This document shows positions 44,299 through 53,884 of a stretch of DNA of 64,000 nt, piece after piece. A program made the position numbers and the translations under genes. The notes below the pieces were generated by a model. That model had not been told where the DNA came from. It worked only from the letters and a program-made list of their open reading frames with translations, and ran no database searches. Each line of letters opens with the position of its first letter. The stretch's first letter is position 1. This DNA is from Zobellia roscoffensis (GTDB lineage Bacteria > Bacteroidota > Bacteroidia > Flavobacteriales > Flavobacteriaceae), in contig NZ_JADDXT010000002.1 of NCBI RefSeq assembly GCF_015330165.1, positions 1,796,504 to 1,860,503 on the forward strand. Direction: 5' to 3'.

Positions 44299-45600
44299 AT
44301 GAAGAAGGCAAACACATCAGAAGTCCTAGCGACGGAAAGTCTATCCATTAGAGACAAAAAACATCTATGGCACCCATTAACACAGCATAAACTGCATCCA
44401 GAAATGCTGGGTATAGTTAAGGCTAAGGGTGCTGTTCTGTATGATGAGAACGGCAAGGATTATATAGATGGTATTGCCTCTTGGTACACTAGCGCATATG
44501 GCCATTGTAACGATTATATAATCGATAAGGTGTATGCTCAAATGCAAAAGTTGGATCAAGTGGTTTTTAGTGGTTTTACTCATGAACCTGCGGTTAAATT
44601 ATCTGAAGAACTCATAAAAGTATTACCTGAAAACCAAGAAAAACTATTCTTTTCCGATAATGGTTCCACAGCTACTGAAATCGGAATTAAAATGGCATTA
44701 CAATACCATTTTAATCAAGGTAGGAAGCGTAAAACCATGCTGGCTTTTGAAGAAGGGTTTCATGGAGACACATTTGGGGCCATGTCTGTTTCGGGACTAT
44801 CGGTTTATAACGGGCCTTTCGAAGAGTTTTTTATTGATGTAGAGCGTGTTGATGTACCTACTGATGAAAATATAGAGGCTATACTTTCTCGGTTAGAAGT
44901 AAGGTTACAACGAAACGATATAGCAGGATTCATTTACGAACCTTTGGTGCAAGGTGCGGCAGCTATGAAAATGCATAAAGCCGAAAACCTGAACCGCATT
45001 TTAAAGCTCTTGAAGAAGCATGGCATACTCACCATTGCCGATGAGGTAATGACAGGTTTTGGTAAAACCGGAAAACCTTTTGCTTCGGAATATATTGAAA
45101 CCAAACCAGACATCATTTGCATGTCTAAGGCCCTAACGGCTGGTTTAATTCCTATGGCGATCACCAGTTGCTCACAAGAGGTTTACGATGCATTTTATAG
45201 TGATGATATGGCAAAGGGGCTTTTCCATGGCCATACCTATTCCGGAAACCCATTAGCTTGCACCGCAGCTTTAGCCGGGTTAGAATTGTTGCAAACACCA
45301 GAAATTCAAAACAGTATACAAAGAGTAATCGCTTCGCACGAAGAGTTCGATTCTATAATAAAGAACCACCCCAAAGTTGCGCGTACAAGGCAATGTGGAA
45401 TTATTTATGCATTGGACTTAAATGTGAAAATGGAACGTTACGGGAATTTACGTGACCAAATGTTCAAGCATTTTATGGATAATGGCGTATTTTTGCGCCC
45501 CCTTGGGAGTACCATTTATATTTCTGCACCTTATGTTATTACTGATGAACAGTTGCAAAAAATATATACTACCATCGAAGATTTACTGAACAGTATCTAA
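44299..45600 (+). CDS. bioA: adenosylmethionine-8-amino-7-oxononanoate transaminase
   Basis: 433 residues. Class III aminotransferase that converts KAPA to DAPA with SAM as amino donor. Marks: HLWHPLTQ near the start, DGIASWYTSAYGH, FSDNGSTATEIGIKMALQ, the PLP lysine K277 in CMSKALTAG, and LFHGHTYSGNPLACTAAL. Full length. Followed after 9 bp by a beta-ketoacyl synthase gene. Confidence 0.96.
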   Translation: MKKANTSEVLATESLSIRDKKHLWHPLTQHKLHPEMLGIVKAKGAVLYDENGKDYIDGIASWYTSAYGHCNDYIIDKVYAQMQKLDQVVFSGFTHEPAVKLSEELIKVLPENQEKLFFSDNGSTATEIGIKMALQYHFNQGRKRKTMLAFEEGFHGDTFGAMSVSGLSVYNGPFEEFFIDVERVDVPTDENIEAILSRLEVRLQRNDIAGFIYEPLVQGAAAMKMHKAENLNRILKLLKKHGILTIADEVMTGFGKTGKPFASEYIETKPDIICMSKALTAGLIPMAITSCSQEVYDAFYSDDMAKGLFHGHTYSGNPLACTAALAGLELLQTPEIQNSIQRVIASHEEFDSIIKNHPKVARTRQCGIIYALDLNVKMERYGNLRDQMFKHFMDNGVFLRPLGSTIYISAPYVITDEQLQKIYTTIEDLLNSI

Positions 45601-45609
45601 ATTTTCCGC

Positions 45610-46794
45610 TTGAAAGAACCAATATCCATTACCGCAATAGGCTCAGTTTCCCCATTGGGAAGGACTTCTGAAGAAACATGGGAGAACTACCTTAAAGACG
45701 ACCATTTTTTTAGTCAGACTGAATTTGGAGGGGAGATGGAATGGATAGCTTCTTTATCCAGCGAATCCAGGCAAGAAATTGAGTTGCTTAGAAATTCGGA
45801 TCAAAAATATAAGAGCCTTGATAATACGGTCTTATTTGCGCTTTATGCCTCAAGAGAAGCTATAAAAAAAGCTGGATGGAAAACAGGAGATGATTTTGGA
45901 GTTAATATGGGATCCTCACGTGGGGCAACGGCACTTTTTGAAAAATACCATCAGGAATTTTTAGAGAATAATAGAACGGCAACCTTAAGTTCGCCAACCA
46001 CAACGTTGGGAAATATTTCCTCATGGATAGCACATGATTTAAAAACGAAAGGCCCTGAAATCTCACATTCCATAACCTGTTCTACAGCCCTTCATTCTGT
46101 TTTAAATGGAGTCGCGTGGATTAGAAGCGGTATGGCGGACAAATTTTTGGTAGGTGGAAGCGAGGCACCGTTAACGCCCTTTACCATTGCCCAAATGAAG
46201 GCGCTAAAAATATATTCGCAATATAAAACGGACATCAGTTCAAAGAATGGAGAAGGATATCCTAACCGAGCATTAGATTTCGAAAAGGAAAGGAACATGA
46301 TGGTTCTAGGGGAGGGCGCTTCTGTCATGTGTCTGGAAAAAAGGGTTTCATCCAAAACTTTGGCCGTTATAGAAGGTATAGGTTATGCCACTGAACCTTT
46401 ACGCCATAATATTTCCATTTCTACAGATGCGGAGTGTTTTCAAAGCTCCATGAAAATGGCTTTGGGAGAAATAAATCCAGAAGAAGTTGATGCGATTGTC
46501 ATGCATGCACCAGGTACAATTAAGGGTGATATATCTGAGTATAAGGCCATTGAAAAAGTTTTTTGTAACAAGTTGCCCTTTTTGACTACAAATAAATGGA
46601 AAGTAGGGCATACTTTTGGAGCGTCGGGAGCGTTAAGCATAGAATTAGCGGTCTTGATGATACAGCATCAACACGAAATAAAAGTGCCTTTTGTCACCTA
46701 TACTTCATCTCCGAAAAAACTTGAAAAAGTACTCGTAAATGCAGTGGGTTTTGGGGGTAACGCAGTTTCAATTTTGTTGTCTCGGAATTTATAG
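45610..46794 (+). CDS. beta-ketoacyl-ACP synthase (KAS I/II-like) in biotin cluster
   Basis: 394 residues, start TTG at 45610 (no ATG nearby). Thiolase-fold condensing enzyme with C157 in SITCSTAL, H299 in HAPGTIKGD and H334 in WKVGHTFGASG: the Cys-His-His triad of KAS I/II, so it probably condenses an acyl-ACP with malonyl-ACP. It sits directly behind bioA and could help build the pimeloyl chain; no bioC, bioH or bioG is seen here. The exact role is inference. It is not a close match to typical FabF, being shorter and more divergent. Confidence 0.85.
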   Translation: MKEPISITAIGSVSPLGRTSEETWENYLKDDHFFSQTEFGGEMEWIASLSSESRQEIELLRNSDQKYKSLDNTVLFALYASREAIKKAGWKTGDDFGVNMGSSRGATALFEKYHQEFLENNRTATLSSPTTTLGNISSWIAHDLKTKGPEISHSITCSTALHSVLNGVAWIRSGMADKFLVGGSEAPLTPFTIAQMKALKIYSQYKTDISSKNGEGYPNRALDFEKERNMMVLGEGASVMCLEKRVSSKTLAVIEGIGYATEPLRHNISISTDAECFQSSMKMALGEINPEEVDAIVMHAPGTIKGDISEYKAIEKVFCNKLPFLTTNKWKVGHTFGASGALSIELAVLMIQHQHEIKVPFVTYTSSPKKLEKVLVNAVGFGGNAVSILLSRNL

Positions 46795-46861
46795 TCCGCT
46801 TTCGAATGAGCTTTAGGTAAGATTATTCTTATCTTTAGTCACCAACCTAACTTTACTACTT

Positions 46862-47440
46862 ATGGAACTAGGGTTCGAAACGATGACTTTATTTGAGAAA
46901 ATCTATTGGGTGACCGCTGTGGTCGGATCCATTTTTCTTATTATCCTCTTAATCATGACCTTTATTGGGGGTGAGATGGATGATATTGACGGTGATGTTG
47001 ATGCAGAAATAGATGCGGATTCCGGTATTGAGTTTCAGTTTTTATCCTTTAAAAATTTAGTGGGCTTTTTTACCATTTTCGGATGGTCTGGTATTGCTTG
47101 TTTAGACGCGGGCATGTCTACCATGGTCACTGTGCTCATATCCGTAATATGTGGTCTGTTGATGATGGTTGCCATGGCCTCTTTATTTTATTATTTAGGA
47201 AAATTGCAGAGTAGTGGCACGTTAAGATTGAAAAATGCATTGAACCAGATAGGTGAGGTGTATTTGACTATTGGTGCCAATCGTAAAAGTATAGGAAAGG
47301 TAAGTATCAACGTTCAAGGCACTTTACGTGAACTTGAAGCCCTTACCAGTGCTGATATAGACTTAGTGCAGGGTAATGTTGTCATCGTAAAAGAAGTTAC
47401 CGCAAACGGAATTTTAATTGTTGAACCCATAAATAAATAA
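46862..47440 (+). CDS. NfeD-like membrane protein (flotillin partner)
   Basis: 192 residues. Membrane helices at about 15-37, 60-82 and 88-112, with an Asp-rich loop (EMDDIDGDVDAEIDADSG) between, then a C-terminal OB-fold-like domain (LNQIGEVYLTIGANRKSIGKVSINVQG, VVIVKEVTANGILIVEPI). This matches the YuaF/NfeD class that is co-encoded with flotillins. The flotillin starts 4 bp after the stop. Together they organise membrane microdomains in Bacillus; here that role is inferred. Confidence 0.88.
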   Translation: MELGFETMTLFEKIYWVTAVVGSIFLIILLIMTFIGGEMDDIDGDVDAEIDADSGIEFQFLSFKNLVGFFTIFGWSGIACLDAGMSTMVTVLISVICGLLMMVAMASLFYYLGKLQSSGTLRLKNALNQIGEVYLTIGANRKSIGKVSINVQGTLRELEALTSADIDLVQGNVVIVKEVTANGILIVEPINK

Positions 47441-47444
47441 CCAA

Positions 47445-48875
47445 ATGTTACTAGTAGCCCTACAACTGGCGGGAAGCGCTTCGTTGCTTGCCATTGGCTT
47501 TGCCATTCTCTTCTTTTTTATAATCATCATATCTTTTATAAGGCGTTACAAACGTTGTCCTTCAGATCGTATTTTGGTCGTTTACGGAAAGGTTGGTAGC
47601 GGAAATTCTGCTCGTTGTATTCACGGTGGAGCTTCCTTTATTTGGCCTGTAATCCAAGATTATGAGTATCTAGATTTAACACCTATTTCTATAGAGGTAA
47701 ACTTGGTTAATGCATTAAGTAAGCAGAACATTCGTGTAAATGTGCCTTCTCGTTTTACTATTGGTATTTCTACGGAGCCGGGTATTATGCAAAATGCGGC
47801 AGAGCGTTTGTTAGGTCAAGGTTTAGAGCAGATCCAAGAACTTGCTAAAGAAATTATTTTCGGACAACTTCGTTTGGTTGTGGCATCAATGGATATTGAA
47901 GAAATTAATAACGACAGAGATAAGTTTCTAACGAACATTTCCAACAGTGTAGAATCGGAATTGAAGAAAGTAGGTCTAAAACTGATCAACGTAAACATTA
48001 CGGATATTGTTGATGAGTCCGGGTATATAGAAGCTTTAGGTAAAGAAGCGGCAGCACACGCTATAAACGCGGCCAGGAAATCTGTTGCTGAGAAAACTAG
48101 AGATGGTTCTATTGGTGAGGCAAACGCGGTCCAAGATGAGCGTACGCAAGTTGCAGCGGCAAATGCCCAAGCGGTAGAAGGGGAAAATGTTGCAAAGATT
48201 AATGTAGCCAATTCGGATTCGTTACGTCGTCAAAGAGAGGCGGAAGCAGAAAGAACGGCAATTGCGGCAGAAAAAGTACAAGCGGCAAAAGCTTTGGAAG
48301 AGTCCTATGCAGCAGAGAAAGATGCGGAAATTGCGAGAGCGGAGCGTGTTCGTAGTTCGCAAATGGCAGATATTGTTGTGCCTGCGGAAATAGACAAGAA
48401 GAAAGTTGAAATTGATGCCGAAGCGGAAGCGGAAATGATTCGTAGAAGAGCGAAAGGTGAAGCGGACGCAATTCTGTTCAAAGCACAGGCGGAAGCACAA
48501 GGTCTGTTTGAAATTCTGACCAAGCAAGCACAAGGTCTCGATGAGATTGTAAAAGCTGCAGGCAATAATCCTCAAGATGCAGTTCTGTTATTGGTTGCCG
48601 ATAAGTTGCCCGAGTTGGTAAAAACACAAGCCGAAGCTATCAAGAATATTAAAATAGATAAGGTTACCGTTTGGGATTCCGGAGCAAAAACAGCAGATGG
48701 AAAAGGCTCTACCGCTAATTTCATTTCGGGAATGTACAAGTCGGTTCCGCCGTTACAAGAAATGTTTAATATGGCCGGAATGCAATTGCCGGAATATCTA
48801 AAGGGGAAAGATATTCCTGAAGGTACAGATGATTCAAAGTCTGTGGATTCGGAAAAGAAAGTTGACAAGGAGTAA
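47445..48875 (+). CDS. flotillin-family protein
   Basis: 476 residues. One N-terminal membrane segment (about 12-32), SPHB/band-7 domain at about 37-200 (DRILVVYGKVG, VNVPSRFTIGIS), then a long coiled coil with many Glu-Ala units (REAEAERTAIAAEKVQAAKALEE, AEAEAEMIRRRAKGEADAI), the flotillin repeat. Forms oligomers in membrane microdomains and scaffolds other proteins. Co-encoded with an NfeD-like protein, as in B. subtilis yuaFG. A terminator follows. Confidence 0.93.
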   Translation: MLLVALQLAGSASLLAIGFAILFFFIIIISFIRRYKRCPSDRILVVYGKVGSGNSARCIHGGASFIWPVIQDYEYLDLTPISIEVNLVNALSKQNIRVNVPSRFTIGISTEPGIMQNAAERLLGQGLEQIQELAKEIIFGQLRLVVASMDIEEINNDRDKFLTNISNSVESELKKVGLKLINVNITDIVDESGYIEALGKEAAAHAINAARKSVAEKTRDGSIGEANAVQDERTQVAAANAQAVEGENVAKINVANSDSLRRQREAEAERTAIAAEKVQAAKALEESYAAEKDAEIARAERVRSSQMADIVVPAEIDKKKVEIDAEAEAEMIRRRAKGEADAILFKAQAEAQGLFEILTKQAQGLDEIVKAAGNNPQDAVLLLVADKLPELVKTQAEAIKNIKIDKVTVWDSGAKTADGKGSTANFISGMYKSVPPLQEMFNMAGMQLPEYLKGKDIPEGTDDSKSVDSEKKVDKE

Positions 48876-48897
48876 ATTTATTTTTACATATAAAAAG

Positions 48898-48930
48898 AAG
48901 CCTGTTGAATATATTTCAACAGGCTTTTTT
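48898..48930 (+). terminator. terminator after flotillin gene
   Basis: 12-bp perfect stem AAGCCTGTTGAA / TTCAACAGGCTT (48898-48909, 48915-48926), TATAT loop, then TTTT. Confidence 0.92.
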
Positions 48931-48960
48931 CATTTGCAAAAGTATGATTATTTCGCCTTA

Positions 48961-48993
48961 TTTGGAATTTCAAGTTTAGAAAGGTTATTTTTG
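48961..48993 (+). promoter_or_regulatory. promoter of bioB
   Basis: TTTG (48961-48964), a 21-bp spacer and TATTTTTG (48986-48993), an exact -7 box, 19 bp before the ATG at 49013. Confidence 0.55.
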
Positions 48994-49012
48994 ACCCGAG
49001 ATTTCAAAGACT

Positions 49013-50107
49013 ATGAGCGAAACAAGACACAACTGGACGAAAGAAGAGATTCTTGATATTTACAATACACCTTTAATGGAGTTGCTTTATGATGCGGCTA
49101 CTATCCATAGAAAACATCATGATCCAAATACGGTTCAGGTGTCTACCTTACTTTCAATAAAAACAGGCGGTTGCCCTGAAGACTGTGGGTATTGTCCGCA
49201 AGCGGCACGGTACCACACAGATATTGAAGGGAATGATCTTATGAAAGTTTCGCACGTAAAAGCGCAGGCTTTAAGGGCAAAAGCTTCCGGTAGCTCGCGA
49301 GTTTGTATGGGTGCAGCATGGCGGAATGTAAAGGATGGTCCTGAGTTTGATCAGGTGTTGGAAATGGTGCGTACCATTAACAAGCTAGATATGGAGGTTT
49401 GTTGTACGTTGGGTATGTTAACCGAAAATCAAGCACACCGTTTAGCTGAAGCCGGTCTTTATGCTTATAACCACAATTTAGATACATCAGAAGATTATTA
49501 TAAAGATGTTATTTCTACACGTGCTTTTGAGGATCGTCTAGAAACAATAGATAATGTTCGTAAGAGCAATGTAACAGTTTGTAGCGGTGGTATCATCGGT
49601 ATGGGTGAGGCTATTGAAGATCGCGCCGGAATGTTGGTTGCTTTGGCAAGTTTGAATCCTCAGCCAGAATCTGTACCTATTAATTCATTAGTGGCCGTAG
49701 AAGGAACTCCAATGGAAGATATGGAGCCAGTTTCTATTTGGGATATGATTCGTATGGTAGCAACCACGCGTATTGTTATGCCGGAAACGCAAGTGCGTTT
49801 ATCTGCTGGTCGTACGGAAATGAGTAGAGAAGGACAAGCCATGTGCTTCTTTGCAGGTGCTAATTCCATTTTCGCGGGAGACAAATTGTTGACCACTCCT
49901 AATCCAGATGTAAACGAGGATATGGAAATGTTCAAAATGTTAGGTCTTAATCCTCAAAAACCATTCACTAAAGTTTCACAACCAAAAACGGTAGAAGCTG
50001 CTGAATCTAAGTTGCAACCTTTGGGTGAAAAACCAAAATGGACTCGACCTGGACATACTATCGAGAGAAACGAAGAGGCAAAGGCGAAAAGCAAAGTGAT
50101 AGATTAA
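49013..50107 (+). CDS. bioB: biotin synthase
   Basis: 364 residues. Radical-SAM enzyme inserting sulfur into dethiobiotin. The [4Fe-4S] motif C54-x3-C58-x2-C61 is in KTGGCPEDCGYCPQ; YNHNLDTSEDYY and CSGGIIGMGE are further BioB marks, and the second cluster's Arg lies in VRLSAGR. Slightly longer C-terminal tail than E. coli BioB. Separate from the other bio genes by the flotillin pair, with its own promoter. Confidence 0.97.
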   Translation: MSETRHNWTKEEILDIYNTPLMELLYDAATIHRKHHDPNTVQVSTLLSIKTGGCPEDCGYCPQAARYHTDIEGNDLMKVSHVKAQALRAKASGSSRVCMGAAWRNVKDGPEFDQVLEMVRTINKLDMEVCCTLGMLTENQAHRLAEAGLYAYNHNLDTSEDYYKDVISTRAFEDRLETIDNVRKSNVTVCSGGIIGMGEAIEDRAGMLVALASLNPQPESVPINSLVAVEGTPMEDMEPVSIWDMIRMVATTRIVMPETQVRLSAGRTEMSREGQAMCFFAGANSIFAGDKLLTTPNPDVNEDMEMFKMLGLNPQKPFTKVSQPKTVEAAESKLQPLGEKPKWTRPGHTIERNEEAKAKSKVID

Positions 50108-50174
50108 TTTAATTTTAAGAAAATATTTACTTAAGGTTAATTAAATTTACCGCTTAAATAGAATCATAGTTCCA

Positions 50175-51035
50175 TTGAAGCTAACAGCCATTCCAAGGGT
50201 ATCTACAATCTCCAAGGAAGATTTTTTAGAACACTATTTTAAACCGCAGAAACCTGTGGTGATAGAACGTGCTATAGAAAATTGGCCTGCTTTTAAAAAG
50301 TGGAATCTTGATTATATTCGTGAAGTTGCAGGAGATAAAATTGTACCATTGTATGATGACCGTCCGGTTAACCATGAAGATGGTTTTAACGAGCCACATG
50401 CAAAAATGAAAATGTCCGAGTACGTAGATTTGTTAAAGGCAAAGCCTACTAAGTACCGTATTTTTCTTTGGAACGTTTTAAAGGAAGTGCCGCAGCTTCA
50501 AAAAGATTATGAGTTTCCTGATTTTGGACTCACGTTAAAAAAGAAGCTGCCCATGCTCTTTTTTGGGGGTAGGGATTCATTTACTTTCATGCACTATGAT
50601 ATTGATATGTCCAATATTTTCCATTTTCATTTCGAAGGTAAAAAGGAGTGTATTCTATTCGCGCCATCTGAAACTAAGTACTTGTACAAAGTCCCTAATT
50701 CACTTATTACGCACGAAAGTATAGATTTTGAAAATCCTGATTTTGAAAAATGGCCTGCGCTACAGCAAGCCAGCGGTTTCAAAACCGATCTGAACCATGG
50801 AGAAGTGCTGTTCATGCCAGAAGGTTATTGGCATTATATGAAGTATAAAACCCCAGGATTTTCTATGAGCCTTAGGTCTTGGCCAAAGAACCCGATAAAT
50901 TTTGCAGAGGGGCTTTATAATGTTTTCATAATGCGTAATTTTGATATTTTAATGAGAAAAATTCGAGGCCAGAAATGGATAGATCAAAAGAATCGAAGGG
51001 CAATAGAGCGAACATCTAAAATAGCCTCCAAATAA
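50175..51035 (+). CDS. cupin-like (JmjC/Cupin_8) Fe(II)/2-oxoglutarate dioxygenase-type protein
   Basis: 286 residues, TTG start at 50175. Cupin_8/JmjC fold: RVSTISKEDFLEHYFKPQKPVVIERAI at the N-terminus and the metal triad H140-x-D142 (FMHYDID) with H220 (EGYWHYM). The KECILFAP strand supports the fold. Likely a hydroxylase using Fe(II) and 2-oxoglutarate; the target (protein or small molecule) is unknown. 67 bp after bioB, so possibly read through from it. Widespread in Flavobacteriia. Confidence 0.88.
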   Translation: MKLTAIPRVSTISKEDFLEHYFKPQKPVVIERAIENWPAFKKWNLDYIREVAGDKIVPLYDDRPVNHEDGFNEPHAKMKMSEYVDLLKAKPTKYRIFLWNVLKEVPQLQKDYEFPDFGLTLKKKLPMLFFGGRDSFTFMHYDIDMSNIFHFHFEGKKECILFAPSETKYLYKVPNSLITHESIDFENPDFEKWPALQQASGFKTDLNHGEVLFMPEGYWHYMKYKTPGFSMSLRSWPKNPINFAEGLYNVFIMRNFDILMRKIRGQKWIDQKNRRAIERTSKIASK

Positions 51036-51071
51036 TTTTTTGATTATCCGTTTCCATAAAAAACACTATAA

Positions 51072-51569
51072 ATGAAATTTTACGTTTTATCCCTTTGCTT
51101 ACTTCTTACAACTACTTTTTTATCGGCACAGGCCTATGAAGGTAGAGATGATCAAAAGTTTCAAGTAGGGGCAAATTTACAGAGTAACGGCACGGGAATC
51201 ATGACTTCATATGATTTTGGTTTGGGTGAAAATATATCTATTGGAGCTACGGCAACGTATCTTTTAGGTATTGATGAGGGTATATCTGCAAGTACTTGGG
51301 AGCGTTTTGATACAAAGGCACGCTTTAGTGCACATTTGGGAAATATTATCGGTCTTAGTGATGAGGTTGATATTTACCCTGGATTAGATTTAGGTTTGAA
51401 AAACTTCGGTTTTCATATGGGAGCGCGTTATTTTTTTTCTGATGGGTTGGGTATTTACACCGAACTTGGTTTTCCCATTGCTAAATATAAAATTGAAGAT
51501 TTAGAGCCAGCTGAAAAACTACACAACCAATTTACCGTGAATATTGGTGCGGTTTTTAATTTTTTATAG
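51072..51569 (+). CDS. small outer-membrane beta-barrel-like protein
   Basis: 165 residues. Signal peptide 1-19 (ending FLSAQ). Beta-rich body (KFQVGANLQSNGTGIMTSYDFGLGENISIGA, LDLGLKNFGFHMGARYFF, GIYTELGFPIA), ending in an aromatic strand NIGAVFNFL as in outer-membrane barrels. It resembles a DUF6646-like flavobacterial family, though I am unsure of that name. Function unknown. Located 36 bp after the cupin gene, converging with recX. Confidence 0.75.
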   Translation: MKFYVLSLCLLLTTTFLSAQAYEGRDDQKFQVGANLQSNGTGIMTSYDFGLGENISIGATATYLLGIDEGISASTWERFDTKARFSAHLGNIIGLSDEVDIYPGLDLGLKNFGFHMGARYFFSDGLGIYTELGFPIAKYKIEDLEPAEKLHNQFTVNIGAVFNFL

Positions 51570-51591
51570 GTCTATTTTTTTTCTAAGTGGG

Positions 51592-52065
51592 TTACGGCAC
51601 AAGTTCTTTGAGCTTTTCATAGACCAAATGGCTCTCCCAACCTCTATATAAAAGGTAATCGGCCAACTTTTTCTTTCGCCTTAAAGGATTTCGTTCCGTA
51701 ATTTGGGAAAGTCTTTTCTCGGCAAGGATGTCTAACGTCCGTAGATAGTCTTCAGCGTCTATTTCTTTGAGGGCTGTGGTGATATTGTATTTTGAGATAT
51801 TGCGTTGCTTCAGTTCGTTTACAATACGTTTTTTACCCCATTTCTTTATAGAGAATTTACCTCTGGCAAAACTCTGGGCAAATCGCTCTTCGTTTAAAAA
51901 GTTCTCGTGGATTAAATGAACCACAATCTGGTCTATGGCTTCAGGAATCATTCGCATTTCACGAAGCTTTGTAACCACTTCTTTATGACAACGATCTTGA
52001 TAGGCGCAATACCCTTCTAATTTTCTCTTTGCTTCTTCAATGGAATAAGCGCGTTGTTCGTGCAT
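51592..52065 (-). CDS. recX: RecX-family regulatory protein
   Basis: 157 residues from ATG at 52065 (15 residues shorter than the longest frame). Three-helix repeats typical of RecX: RCHKEVVTKLREMRMIPEAIDQIVVHLIHENFLNEERFAQSFARGKFSIKKWGKKRIVNELKQR. RecX binds RecA filaments and usually limits recombination. Start choice rests on the MHEQRAYSIEEAKRKLEGYCA beginning typical of the family. Downstream of RNase G on the same strand. Confidence 0.9.
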   Translation of the reverse strand: MHEQRAYSIEEAKRKLEGYCAYQDRCHKEVVTKLREMRMIPEAIDQIVVHLIHENFLNEERFAQSFARGKFSIKKWGKKRIVNELKQRNISKYNITTALKEIDAEDYLRTLDILAEKRLSQITERNPLRRKKKLADYLLYRGWESHLVYEKLKELVP

Positions 52066-52153
52066 AAATATATTCTGGTTTTGCCAATGGCTCGTGAAGC
52101 AAAAATACAATTTGAGGTGGTAAGAAGACGAACTTAAAATTTAAATGTAAAGC

Positions 52154-52189
52154 ATAAAAAAAGCGACCATCGTTGCCGAAGGTCGCTTT
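52154..52189 (-). terminator. terminator after RNase G gene
   Basis: On the minus strand: 9-bp stem AAAGCGACC / GGTCGCTTT (52189-52181, 52168-52160), 12-base loop, then TTTTT. Confidence 0.85.
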
Positions 52190-52196
52190 AAAACTT

Positions 52197-53744
52197 TTAA
52201 TATATGGTTTTACCGTCTTTGTCTTTAAAACGGTATTCAAGATACGTATACGCGTCTCTAGGTTGTATTTTAATCCATTTTTTGTGTTCTAAGAACCACT
52301 TAGAACGCATGGAAGGAAAGCCTTTAGTAATGTAGGCCGCGATAAACGGATGAATGTTAAGTGTAATTCCGTTATCTTTCTTAGGACCTTTTAAGAGCTT
52401 TTCAAGGTCGGCGTTAATTTTGTCTATCAAAACAATTGGGGCTTCAATTTCTTTCCCATTACCATTCGGATTTACCTCGGTAGTTTTGATATTCATTTCG
52501 GGCCGTACCCGTTGCCTTGTAATCTGTATAAGTCCAAATTTACTTGGAGGTAATATTTTGTGTTTTGCACGATCATCTTTCATCTCATCCCTAAGATGAT
52601 CAAAAAGCTTTTTACGGTGCGGCGCTTTTACCATGTCAATAAAATCAACAACAATAATACCGCCCATATCACGCAAACGCAATTGTCGGGCTATTTCTGA
52701 AGCTGCCAGTAAATTCACCTCTAAAGCGGTGTCTTCTTGATTTTTGGCCTTGTTAGAACGGTTACCACTGTTTACATCTACAACGTGTAGTGCTTCCGTA
52801 TGTTCTATAATAAGATAAGCGCCTTTACTCATACTGGCGGTTCGGCCAAAAGAAGTTTTTATTTGTCGCTCAATTCCAAATTTTTCAAAAATAGGAACAG
52901 AAGAATTATACAGTTTAACTATGGATTCCTTTCCAGGTGCAATTTCTAGCAAGTAATCTTTGATTTGCTCATAAAGGGTTTCATCATCAACATTGATTCC
53001 TGTGAAAGAATCATTGAAAATATCCCTAAGGATGGAAGATGCCCTGTTGAGTTCAACCAACACTTTTGAAGGTGTGTGAGCCTTGTACAATTTTTTACAC
53101 ATTGTTGACCATTTAGCCAACAAATTTTCTAGGTCTTTGTCTAGTTCCGCTACTTTTTTGCCTTCGGCAACTGTTCTTATAATGACGCCGAATCCTTTAG
53201 GTTTAATACTTCTTACGAGTATTTTTAACCTTTCTTTTTCTTCGCTACTTCCTATTTTTTGAGATACGGAAACACGATCAGAAAAAGGTACCATTACCAA
53301 ATAACGCCCAGCTATAGAAAGCTCGGAGCTAATTCTTGGTCCTTTGGTTGAGATAGGTTCTTTAACGATTTGAACCAATAACGACTGATTTGCTTTGATG
53401 ACGTCTGTGATTACGCCATTCTTGTCAATATCTTTTTCGAATGGAAAGTTGGCAAGTGAGTAATCTGTAATCTTATTGGTACTCACGCCCTTTATGAATT
53501 TAAGCATAGTGGCCAATTGTGGGCCAAGGTCATGATAGTGCAGAAACGCATCTTTTTCATAACCAACATTTACAAAAGCTGCGTTTAGACCGGTGACCGG
53601 TTTACGAACCTTTGCTAAGAAAATATCACCAACGGAAAAATCGTTGTTGTCTTCTTCTTTATGCAATTCAGTGAGCTTTCCATCTTTTAGGAGTGCAAAA
53701 TCGACGGCATCAGAACTAGATCTTACGATTAATTCTCTATTCAC
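52197..53744 (-). CDS. rng: ribonuclease E/G family
   Basis: 515 residues from GTG at 53744, giving MNRELIVRSSSDAVDFALLKDGKLTELHKEE, the usual start in Bacteroidota; the longer frame adds 19 unrelated residues. S1-like domain near the N-terminus, RNase H-like and DNase I-like catalytic domains with the metal-site acidic residues in VVDVNSGNRS and GIIVVDFIDM (carrying the catalytic Asp pair), but no CPxCxG zinc link. Processes rRNA ends and degrades mRNA. Preceded by a small basic protein gene and HU on the same strand. Confidence 0.93.
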   Translation of the reverse strand: MNRELIVRSSSDAVDFALLKDGKLTELHKEEDNNDFSVGDIFLAKVRKPVTGLNAAFVNVGYEKDAFLHYHDLGPQLATMLKFIKGVSTNKITDYSLANFPFEKDIDKNGVITDVIKANQSLLVQIVKEPISTKGPRISSELSIAGRYLVMVPFSDRVSVSQKIGSSEEKERLKILVRSIKPKGFGVIIRTVAEGKKVAELDKDLENLLAKWSTMCKKLYKAHTPSKVLVELNRASSILRDIFNDSFTGINVDDETLYEQIKDYLLEIAPGKESIVKLYNSSVPIFEKFGIERQIKTSFGRTASMSKGAYLIIEHTEALHVVDVNSGNRSNKAKNQEDTALEVNLLAASEIARQLRLRDMGGIIVVDFIDMVKAPHRKKLFDHLRDEMKDDRAKHKILPPSKFGLIQITRQRVRPEMNIKTTEVNPNGNGKEIEAPIVLIDKINADLEKLLKGPKKDNGITLNIHPFIAAYITKGFPSMRSKWFLEHKKWIKIQPRDAYTYLEYRFKDKDGKTIY

Positions 53745-53884
53745 CTGAATGTATTTGTATTTGCCAACACTTAATATTAAGTAGGCAAACAGATTAAACA
53801 ATAATTGAAGCGAATTACCTGAATTCGCCGAGATTTTCTGTAATCTCTATGTCAATGAACATATGGGGTGAAAAAACAAGCAAA

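Noticed and set aside
48222..48575. Long minus-strand frames inside the flotillin gene
   Set aside because: Shadows of the Glu-Ala-rich coiled coil; composition is not protein-like and no motif is seen.
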